64,000 bases of DNA, taken from NCBI GenBank assembly GCA_013397455.1, contig VYZB01000382.1, forward strand, positions 362,902-426,901. The letters are read 5' to 3'. Every line of letters starts with the position of its first letter. Position 1 is the stretch's first letter. The stretch is from Crotophaga sulcirostris (taxonomy: Eukaryota; Chordata; Aves; Cuculiformes; Crotophagidae). Made by a program: the position numbers and the translations under genes. The notes below the pieces were generated by a model. It was not told where the DNA came from and made no database searches. It saw only the letters and a list, made by a program, of their open reading frames with translations. Of this stretch, positions 49,957-59,644 are shown in pieces.

Positions 49957-50208
49957 GGTAGTGATCCTGCCCCTCTACTCTGCTCTGATGAGAGCCCACC
50001 TGGAGTACTGCATCCAGCTCTGGAGTTCTCAGCACAAGAAAGACATGAGGCTGTTGGAGTGGGTGCAGAGAAGGGCCACAAAACATCAAAGGGAAGTTCA
50101 ACCCTGGGGAAGAGAAGGTTCTGTGGAGACCTTATTGTGTCTTTCCAATACTTAAAGGAGGCTTATAAGAAAGATAGGGACAAACTTTTCAGTCTAAGCA
50201 ACCTGATC
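49957..50208 (+). mobile_element. CR1 fragment, left part, split by a nested CR1
   Basis: Begins with the CR1 words GTGATCCTGCCCCTCTACTC, encoding (V)[10 protein letters not shown] then [20 protein letters not shown] at about 50,000-50,060. It runs through [16 protein letters not shown] to ACTTTTCAG at 50,192. It then jumps to CTAAGCAACCTGATC, the last words before the CR1 3' untranslated region, so about 200-250 bp of internal sequence are missing. It is interrupted after 50,208 by a minus-strand CR1 and resumes at 51,067. Confidence 0.85.
50205..50208 (+). repeat. Left GATC of the nested-insertion junction
   Basis: GATC here and at 51,067-51,070 flank the nested CR1. Joining the outer sequence across one GATC restores the normal CR1 order 'CCTGATCTAGTTGAAGAT', so the GATC repeat may be a 4-bp target duplication. 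Confidence 0.65.
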
Positions 50209-51066
50209 ACAGTATCACAGTATCACAGTATCACAAGGTTGGAAAGGACCTCTGAGATCATCAAGTCCAACCTATAACCCAACACTAACACCAACCCATC
50301 ATCTTAACCATGACACTCAGTGCCTCATACAGTCTTCCCTTAAACACTTCCAGGGTCGGCGACTCCACCACCTCCCTGGGCAGCGCATTCCAATGACCAA
50401 TCACCCTTTCAGTGAACTTTTTCCTAACATCAAGTCTAAACTTTCCCTGATGAAGCTTAAGTCTATGCCCTCTAATTCTGTCACTGGTCACCTGTGAGAA
50501 GAGACCAACCCCTGCCTGACTACAACCTCCTTTTAGGTAGTTGTAGAGAGCAATAAGGTCTGCCCTGAGCCTCCTCTTCTCCAGACTAAACAGCCCCAGC
50601 TCCCTCAGTCGCTCCTCGTAGGGCTTGTGCTCCAGCCCCTTCACCATCTTTGTTGCCCTCCTCTGGACACCCTCCAGTATCCTGACATCTTTCCCAAACT
50701 GAGGGGCCCAGAACTGTACCCAGTATTCAAGGTGAGGCCTGACCAGTGCCGAGTAGAGGGGGACGATAACTTCTCTGGTCCTGCTCGCCACACTATTCCT
50801 GATGCAGGCCAGGATGTCATTTGCCTTCTTGGCCACCTGTGCACACTGCTGGCTCATGTTGAGCTTCCTGTCAACCAGCACTCCCAGGTCCCTTTCTGTC
50901 TGACTACTCTCCAGCCACTCCGTCCCTAGTCTATAGCTATGCATGGGATTGTTGTGTCCAAAATGAAGTATCTGACATTTGGACTTATTGAACCTCATCC
51001 CATTAGAATTGGTCCGTCTCTCCAGTCTGTCCAGGTCCCTCTCTAGGGCCATCCTACCCTCTAACA
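50209..51066 (-). mobile_element. Young nested CR1 with 255-codon intact ORF2 C-terminus
   Basis: The plus strand starts with three ATCACAGT-type tail units (50,209-50,236) and the 3' untranslated region; the minus-strand frame is then open from 51,052 to 50,285 (255 codons) without interruption. It covers the C-terminal third of CR1 ORF2: [20 protein letters not shown] near its start, [40 protein letters not shown], and [20 protein letters not shown]. The apparent start Met is inside ORF2, because the element is 5'-truncated at 51,066. One codon (a Phe of KKFFTERV) is lost in frame relative to the 34.85-kb copy. Few differences from that copy imply youth. Confidence 0.93.
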
Positions 51067-51165
51067 GATCTAGTTGAAGATATCCCTGCTCATTGCAGGG
51101 GGTTAGACGAGATGAACTTTAAAGGTTCCTTCCAACCCAAGCTATTCTATATTTCTATTCAATGG
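51067..51165 (+). mobile_element. CR1 fragment, right part (3' end) of the split element
   Basis: It resumes with GATCTAGTTGAAGATATCCC, then CTGCTCATTGCAGGGGGTTA and CTTTAAAGGTTCCTTCCAAC, ending in an AT-rich degraded tail TATTCTATATTTCTATTC. Together with 49,957-50,208 it forms one older plus-strand CR1 into which the minus-strand copy inserted. Confidence 0.85.
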
Positions 51166-53439
51166 TTCTTTGACTACAAAACATATCCTCAAACAGTCCT
51201 CCTAATGGCTTCTGTTTCCTGTAGCTTGTCCTTCTCAGTTAGTCCTCTCCAATGAGCCATCTTCTGTTGCTCCCTAGAACCAATCTCTACTCTGGTCCTC
51301 AGCTTGGAAACGCAAGTCCAAAAAGAGACTAGGAAGAGCATTTATAAGTACATCAACTGGCTTGGCTTCTTCAGTGTTTCTTATCCCCTCTTTAGACTTG
51401 TGCTCTAGGATGTAAATAGTTGTTTGTTTTTGGATTTTTTTAAACATCCATCAGGGCATCACTTATATGAAGGTCTGGATATCCTTCAATAGTTCATAAA
51501 CCTTTTGTTGGTGCTCAAAGTAATCTGCATTTTTGAAGTTGTTATTAGCCAATCAAATCAGGAGAGTGTGTACAAATACTTGCACTAAGCCTGCTTCTTC
51601 ATATTTATGAAGCATATTCACTGCAACCAAGATATATTAGAGGTGTCTTTGTGTTACTTTTATTGAATTAAGAGTAAAAGAGTCAAAAATGAGCATAGGC
51701 CAGTGACTAACCGGGTCTTGTGAAGCTCAGCATAGAGAGACTAATTTTTCCTTCTCAGCATTTCGTACGCCTACATGCAGGGAAGCCACAACCTTCTAAA
51801 TTTCTTGGGGCAAGGATCTATAATTTTCATTTGTTTGAAACATAATAAATGTTTCCCTGGCAAAAGTTCATTGTCTTTTGCTGTATGTAATAAATCACAT
51901 TACTCCATGTGATCTTTTCAAAGGAACTTTTAAAAATTCAAATTTGCTGCCACTTTCCATGGAAAATGATAGAAGTACTTATTAGTCTGTGAGTATCTGT
52001 TAATGCTGCGACATATAAATATAAAATCCACATTAGCAACTTCCACTTTTTTTCCCCTAACATTTCTAACTTCTGAAACATCTGCTTGAGCTATTTTCCT
52101 CCTTCCATCTCAACTGATCCGTTGAAGTAGAGAGAGGTGAGCAAGCAGCTTGAGTCTTCTGTTTGAAATACAGTAAATAGGAAAAGCTCAAAGGGGAAAC
52201 ATCTGCTGAAGTGAAAATGTCTGTGTAGGGTGGAAGCCAGGATTTATGGACTGGGTAACAGGAAAAAGAAGCTTTCAAATAGTATTTAAAATATTATCTA
52301 TTTGATTTTTATAGTTCTTTTGTGTTGCTCAGATTCAGTACCTGGGTCAGACAGGTAAACTGTGTTGCTTAAATTAATTTTCCTGTATTTGTGTCTCCGT
52401 TACTTCTGACTTGAAAGTAAACATCATCTAGATTGAATACCATCTAATTCATTTCAGAGCTAACATTCATTAATTGCTGTGGCACATGAGGGAGAAATCA
52501 TGAGATAAAGTCATGCAAGAAATAAAGTTGTCTGCTGTTCTAATCAAATTTGTTACCCTTCATAGCATCTGTACATCAAACAGTCCCATAGTATCTTTCC
52601 AAGCTGTCCACCTGAATCTAAAAAGGGACTGTCCAAAAGATGGGCATGATAGTCTGTGTGAATTCCACAGTGTGCCTGCAATAGCAAATGTTCGCTGAAC
52701 ATGTACAGGAGAAAGAAAATCATTGTTTATTCGGTCCTTGACATATGAAACAAGAGGTTACTCTTCTGTATTCAGTGCTTGATTACAAGACTATGGGTCC
52801 TTTTAATATGGACGATCTGGAAGAAATTATATAACAGATTCCCAGGCAAAGTGGTATTTTTATACAGAAAGGAAAAAAAAAAAGAGAGGAAAAACCTTTC
52901 CCAACCTTAAAGCCCCTGAAGCTGGCCCTGGCCAGATATTTTAATTTCAGAGCATTGATCTGTGAAAGATAACATTTTTTTGTGTTGTTATGAGTCAGGA
53001 GACCGCACAGTGGCAACATTCTTGCTCATACAACAGAAAGAATCACAGAATGTGCTGGGAAACAACTTATTAAGAGAAAATTTTTCTGGAGGGCTATTTC
53101 CGCTCACTTTTCACAGGTGCAAACCAGGAGTCTATTTAAATCCAGATGAATGCATGGGTAGTATCCTAAATAAGAAAACAAAGTAGACTGACTGTCTTCA
53201 AGACAATAAAATTATCTACTACATGTCCTAGTCAGGGAGTCACTCAAGTATTAAGCTTAGGGTCACTGAACATAGTATAAAGCAATCAACTTTAGCAAAA
53301 GAGGGGTGGAAAATATTTGGAGTAATTTGAAATAACTGAGATTGCCTTTAACTTGACTTTTCCATCTTTTCTTTGAGAGTTTAAAAGCTCCAGTGATTCT
53401 TTCTGGCTCATTTAGAGATAAGACAGGGATCTCATTAGG
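51166..53439. other. Unique AT-rich DNA
   Basis: No gene or repeat recognised. Open frames reach 78 codons and lack motifs. A run of about A12 lies near 52,872. Confidence 0.5.
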
Positions 53440-55311
53440 TCATGCAGAGAGAAAATTAGAAAGGCAAAAGCCCAGCTAGAATTCAATCTGGCCACTGTTG
53501 TAAAAAAGATAACAAAAAATGTTTTTACAAATATATTAACAACAAAAAGAGAGCCAAGAAGACTGTCTGTCCTTTATTGGGTGCAAGGGGGTGAGGGGTG
53601 GGTGGGGAGGGGAATTTTGCCACCTAGGATGAGGAAAAAGCTGAGGTACTTAATGTCCTCTTTGCCTCAGTCTTTAATAGTCAGACCATTTATCCCCAGG
53701 GAATTCAGCCCCCTGAGCTGGAAGACAGGGACAGAGAGAATAAACACCCCCCATAATCCAGGAGAAGGCAGTTAATGATCTGCTATGCTGCCTGGACACT
53801 TATAAGTCTATGGGACTGGAGAGTACTGAGGGAGCTGGTGGAGGAGTTTGCCAAGACACTCTCCATCATTTATCAGCAGTCCTGGTTAACAGAGGAGGTC
53901 CCAGACTAGTGGAGGCTTGCCAGTGTGATACCCATCTATGAGAAGGGCCAGAAGGAGGATCCGGAGAAGGAGAACTACAAGCCCTGAACTACAGGTCAGT
54001 CTGACATCAGTATCAGGGAAGTAATGGAGTGGCTCACCTTGAGTGTACTCACCTGGCATGTGCAGGACAACCAGGGGATCAGGCCCAGACAGCAAGGATT
54101 CATCAAAGGCAGGTCCTGCTTGACCAACCTGGTGTCCTTCTATGATCAGGTGACCCACCTAGTGGATGAGGGGAAGGCTGTGGATGTTATCTACCTGGAT
54201 TTCAGTAAAACCTTTGACACTGTCTCCCACAGCATCCTCCTAGAGAAGCTGACTGGTCATTGCTTCAACAGGTGTACTGGCTAAAATACTGGGTGTATGG
54301 CCAACTCCAGAGATTTGTGGTGAACTGAGCTAAATCCAGTTGGTGGCTGGTCACAAGTGGTGTTCCCCTTGGCTCAATTTTGGGATCAGTCTTGTTGAAT
54401 ATCTTTATCAACGATCTGGATGAGGGAACTGAGTGCTCCCTCAGTAAGACTGCAGATGACACCAAATTGAGTATCCATCTGCTCAAGGGTAGAAAGGCTT
54501 TACAGAGGGATCTGGACAGGCTGGATCAATGGACCTGAGGTCAATTGTATCAAATTTAACAAGAGCAAGTACTGGGACCCGCACATTGGTCACAACCACC
54601 CAATGAAATGCTACAAGCTTGGAGAAGACTGGCTGGAAAGGTACCCTGTGGATAAGGACCTGGGGGTGCTGGTTGGCAGCTGGCTGAACAAGAGCCAGCA
54701 GTGTGCCCAGCTGGATAAGGAGGCCAACATCATCCTGTCTTGTATCAGAAATTGTGTGGTCATCAGGACTAGGGAAGTCATTGTGCTCCAGTATTTGGCA
54801 CTGGTGAGGCCACACACCATATACTCACTACAAGAAAGATGTTGAGGTGCTGGATCACGTCCAGAGGAGGTCAATGAAACTGGTGAAGAATCTGGAGCAC
54901 AAGCCTTATGAGAAGCAGCTGAGTCAACTGCGGCTGTTTAGTGTGGAGAAGAGGAGGTTGAGAGGATACCTTATAGCTCTCTACAGTTACCTGAAAGGAG
55001 GCTGTAGCGAGGTGGATGTTGGTCTCTTCTTCCAAGTAACAAGTGATAGGATGAGAGGAAATGGCTTCAAGTTGCACCAGGGGAGGGTTAGATTGAATAT
55101 TAGGAAAAAAAATGTTGCTGAAAGAGTGGTGAGGCATTGGAACAGACTGTAGATGGATTTGATTAAGTCACCATCCCCCTGGAGGTGTTTAAAAAACACG
55201 TAGACATGGCATTCTGGGACATGGTTTAGTAGACATGGTGGTGTTGGGCTGATGATTGGACTGGATGATGTTAGAGGTCTTTTCCAACCTTAATGATTCT
55301 ATGATTCTGTC
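53440..55311 (+). mobile_element. CR1 LINE, 1.87 kb, 5'-truncated, broken ORF2
   Basis: The longest plus-strand CR1. It begins near GAGAGAAAATTAGAAAGGCA and passes AACAACAAAAAGAGAGCCAA (about 53,540). RT motifs follow: DNQGIRPRQQGFIKGRSCLT and LVDEGKAVDVIYLDFSKTFD (in the frame 54,024-54,284, catalytic Asp kept), then a TADD box at about 54,450 where FADD is usual. The C-terminal region is split between frames at 54,603-54,845 and 54,847-55,152, with [10 protein letters not shown] and [20 protein letters not shown]. The tail is TTAATGATTCTATGATTCTG. Frameshifts, a deletion near 54,815 and the altered FADD box make it inactive. It matches 13.75-15.60 kb over most of its length and begins about 100 bp further upstream. 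Confidence 0.92.
53587..53612 (+). promoter_or_regulatory. G-quadruplex motif within the CR1
   Basis: Five G tracts (5, 4, 3, 4 and 4 G) lie in 26 bases with loops of 3, 1, 1 and 1. Short loops predict a stable structure. The corresponding place in the 13.75-15.60 kb copy (around 15,533) has only one G5 on that strand, so the tract has grown in this copy. Function unknown. Confidence 0.65.
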
Positions 55312-55461
55312 TACCCAGGGAAGTGGTCAGTTCCTCTAAAATGAACACTTCTAAGACTCAGCTCAACAGGGTTCTGTGCCATCTCATTTAAATTATCACC
55401 TAAAAACTTTGGACCAGATGGTCCATGAGGTCCCTTTCAATGTGGCATTCTATGATTCTAA
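55312..55461 (+). mobile_element. Second CR1 3' end, tandem to the first
   Basis: Directly after the tail of the preceding CR1 comes CTACCCAGGGAAGTGGTCAG (CR1 '..cccagggaggtggt'), then GACTCAGCTCAACAGGGTTC, GGACCAGATGGTCCATGAGG, TCCCTTTCAATGTGGCATTC and TATGATTCT. This is another, more diverged CR1 3' end in the same orientation, about 150 bp. One explanation is insertion of the upstream CR1 at this element's truncated 5' edge. Confidence 0.65.
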
Positions 55462-56107
55462 GATAAGCCAGTCAGGGAGAAGACACTGCAACTGACATAG
55501 TTACTGTCAAATTCCTTAAGCAGCAGTACCTGCAGTCTGCAGGTATTAGCAGAAACCATTAGATTAGCTGAGATTGGCAAGAGAACATATGTTACACACC
55601 TGTATTTCTTTTAAAGTGTTGTCTACGGAGGACTGCAGATCATTAATATTTAGAAATTCAAGCTCTCTCAAAAATATCAAGACAACTGATAGTCCATTTC
55701 TAAAAAAGCAAAATAAATATGCAGACTAACATCACACAATACACATATTCAGGAAAAAAAATACAGTTGATTTACTGAGCATCTGAGAACAGAATGGCTT
55801 CAAGAGTTCAAAATTAGTGGATGATTGCAGTGATTTAATATACTCACAGTACGAGCAGCCTGCTGGTGTTTCTCTCCTGCAGCATAATTACACAGGCAGG
55901 GGATAGTGACTCTGTAGACAAGGGATGCAGAATGCATGTGAGGAGCTAGGGACTGGTGTCACATTGGAGGACAATTTTTGGAAGCAGAGCAAGAAACTCA
56001 GGGAGGACATTTCTGGGGAAGGGTGAAGGAGGGGTAGGAAGGTGCAGAGAAAGTCTAACTTCAGGGCATTTGCTCAAGAAGGCCTGCAGCAACAGGTTGA
56101 GGCAAGT

Positions 56108-56165
56108 CTTGGAATGATGTGGTGCTGGACTGATGGACCTATACTTGCAGTCTTTCCAAACTTCA
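56108..56165 (+). mobile_element. Possible CR1 tail remnant
   Basis: ATGTGGTGCTGGACTGATGG followed by CAGTCTTTCCAAACTTCATG resembles the CR1 3' end at 55,238-55,300 ('gtggtgttgggctgatg...gtcttttccaacctt'). No tail repeat survives. Confidence 0.3.
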
Positions 56166-59100
56166 TGGTCTCACCCCATTGTCCCACAGACTGAGACACT
56201 CCACAGTCCTGAGAGTCAGGGACTCTCAGACTATGGAGGAATGAAGAAGGCAACAAGACTGTGAAATGCAGCCTGGTGAGAAAGTATGGGATGTATATGG
56301 GGAACCACATATTAACACTGCAAAAGAATTTGCCTATGGCTAAGGGAAGGTATTCATTTGAACCCCACTTTCGATTTAGGTTCAGAGAAGTTGTCTTGAG
56401 AGGGGAGTGTGAATGGAGGAGAAGTATTCCCACTTTTCCAGGACCAACCCTGCAAGGCAACCCTCCTTGGAAACGAATTCCTTTGACAGTAATCACTCTT
56501 ATGTTTGACAGTGACAGGAAGAAGTCTTACAAATGTTCACATGCCTTTGCAGCATGAAAAGAGGGTGATACCATACCTCTGCCCTTTATGAAATCAACTT
56601 CCTTCCTACTTTAAGCCTTTTCCAGGGGTACAGTGCAGACTGTTCCAGGGACCTGATGTGAGGGAAACCTTCTTCCTGTGTGTGGCCTTACGAGATAAGT
56701 GGTGAAACTAGCTAGAAATATGTTCAGAGGCTATGACAAGCATTTCACTTAAAAATACTGGATAAGGTCTCCTTGCTGTGATTCATTCAGTAACGGTTAA
56801 ATCAGAAAATTTATATTAAAGGAATAGAACCAAACCGCCCTGAGTTACTCTGCCTTCTGCTACCAATGTGGAAATGAAAGCAAAAATGAAAAAGGCAGCC
56901 ATGTCATAGACGTAGATTTCCCTATAACTACTCATTGGAAAATGGGCTAACTTCTTTGTATGTTTTCACTTTTAAAGTTCCCCCTTTTTTGGAAGTATTA
57001 AGCCATTATTATTTCAGTACATACAATTTACCACATTAAAATAAGCAGTCTTCCTTCCTTGGTGTGAGTGTATGCCTTCTCTGTCCCTGAAGGATGTGCT
57101 AATTTTGAGAAGAGCTTGTTTTGATGATTTAAATTCAGTAATATTTTCATCACATGTGCAAGTGTTTCGAGTTTCTAGCACTCATTTCAGTTAGATAATG
57201 CTACAATGCCAGCAACCATCTGCTTAATTTTACAAAATGTTTGGATTAAAATTTAAGCCAAGCTTTTTAAGCTCTTCACAAAAATACAGTTACCACTAGA
57301 CTTCTAGACTAAGGAGGCAGGCTTCATTTATCCCAGTCTCCTAGATATATGTTCAAAATATCTATATAGAAAGTAAAACAGAGGAGCTAGATAAAGCTGG
57401 GATATTTATAGAACACATTATGCTAGAGAATGATTAGCCAGAAAAATAACCAAATCAAACTGGTTTTCCAAATCTAGTTATTTTTTGGGAGTTAGTGCAA
57501 GCAGTTTGGTTTTGATTTTAAAGAAGAGTTGGTGTCATTTTTTTTGAGAATAGTAGTGACACAATTGCTTTACATGGGAGTTCTTATTTCACCTTACATT
57601 TTGAGTCCTTGTAAGGCTCAAGGGATTTGTTAGAGGAAAAGATTTGGATTCCCATACCTTGCTTCTAGCTGAGATAATTTTGAACTTAATTCAGGCATGA
57701 ATGAAATGCTAATCAGTCTTTTTGACTGAAGAGAAACTCCCAGGAATACAGTGCATGTAAAGTCTCCTTTAAATATGAATATCATAACATCTCAGAAAAA
57801 AGATACGTGAGGTAGGGAACTTTTATTTATTTTTCTTCAAATGTGAAGATAAACAAAAATTTTGTCTGAAATATTGGCCTTCTGTAAACCTTAGAAAAGT
57901 GGTGTTATAATCTAGTCTTGAGTTGCTGTTAGTGGGATAAATCCGTTGGTTGTTTGTGGTTGAAAGATTATTGTCCCAAAACTTCCCTGTCCCCTCACAA
58001 GGTGTTTCCTTTTTAAGGTAATGGAAGATTTCTCTCTGCTCTCACATGAGAGAACTTTAGTTATGTGGACCAGAGAGGGGAAGGTAATAAGAGAAAAAGC
58101 AGAATGCTCCCTAGATTATTTTAACATTGCATGTGGGTAACTTTAATGTTTCCTTCAGATAAGCGGGACTGTTTACTTTTCTAATGACAAAGACAATGGT
58201 GTTAACCACAGTAATGATATCTTGTGTCTGTCTCCTGTTTGTTGTCAACAGTAATAATACTAAATCCCAGTACGAACAGTAGCTGCATGGAGGCAGGGAA
58301 CACAGATCTCTGCTTCATAGCTAGCTCCAGTATCCTGCTGTACTCACCATCCACATGTCCTTTGGTAAATTTTTTTGCAACTTCAGCAGAAAGGTGTATG
58401 ATTTGCTCAGATAGGCATATTTATGTGTTGATTTGGGCAGTCTAAGAGGAGGTGGAAAATACAATTTTAAACATCTGAATCTGAAAATGAAGTTGAAACT
58501 CTGGCTTTTCATGTCCTAGATAAGGCCTATCTGCCATGCCACTTAGCTGGACAGCACTGCAACTGTCACTGTCCAGGGTCCAGAACTGAGCTTGACTCAA
58601 GCCTCTGAAATCAAGGATTTAAGTGGGAAAATGGAGGGGGGGGGTGTTATTTCATGAATCAGGCTGTGAACAGAGCAAGTCTATGAATCTGTGCTCTCAA
58701 AAGGGATTATTTTGGCTTTGGTTTTCCTCTGGCTAACAGCAGAGCTATCTTTACTTGTGTACTAGCTATTATGGATTCCATTCTGAGATACCAAAGTCCA
58801 TGCCTTGGGAAGTTGTATTCCTTTTTCAAGAATGTAACTTTGCTGCTGCAGTGGTTTTAGGTATATAAATCCTTTATTGTGTACAGTCTTAGGTACTTGA
58901 TAATAAAAAAGGAAGTACTGAGACAAAGAGAACATGAAATATCTGTTATATTTCTTTCTAACATATGAGGAAAGAAATATTCTTGAATTCCAAGTCAAAT
59001 TGTATTTCATCTAATTTTCATTCAGAAAACAGAAGCACTAATAATATACGTGTCAAATTAGTGATGGAAATGGCTATGCAATGAAATGATATAATGATGT

Positions 59101-59622
59101 TATTTAAGTGAAGGTGACCTACTAATGAATAATGTGGGAAGGAAAGACTGACAAAGTGTTAATTGATATGTCAAACCAGTGATGTCAAGATGTCAATCAG
59201 TTGCATGGAGGAAGAGAAATTAGTCAATGTAAAATATGTACTGACCATCAGAACATGCCAAAAGCAATTTCCCATTCTTCAAACTAGTAGACAGACAAGA
59301 TATAAGAATAAATTACTGGGAAAAAACCCAAAACCTTATTTGATTTACTGTTTTCACCACGTAGCTGATATTGTTCACCCAAATATAGCTTTTAATGTCT
59401 GTTGTAAGAAAAAATGTTTGCAGCATCTATGTACCACAGTAATCCTCAATTCAATCTATGAAGTTTTCACAGTTTCTGTTTAGAGAAAACCAATAAAATC
59501 TACAATGTCTGATCCATATCTGCCGACACTGAATGCCTAGTGAGAAAGAAGCTGAAGTGAGATAAAAAATGTATGTGTATGAATCTGAGTTCAGCAGAAG
59601 CTGGGGACTCCTGGTTCTCTGT

Positions 59623-59644
59623 AAAAAAAACCCAAACCAAACAA
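59623..59644 (+). repeat. A8CCCAAACC A/C-rich motif
   Basis: A short A/C-only tract with the same A7-8CCCAAAC core as 30,857 and 32,479. Confidence 0.5.

Noticed and set aside
50285..51052. 255-codon minus-strand frame as a host gene
   Set aside because: It is the C-terminal part of CR1 ORF2, flanked by the CR1 3' end and tail.
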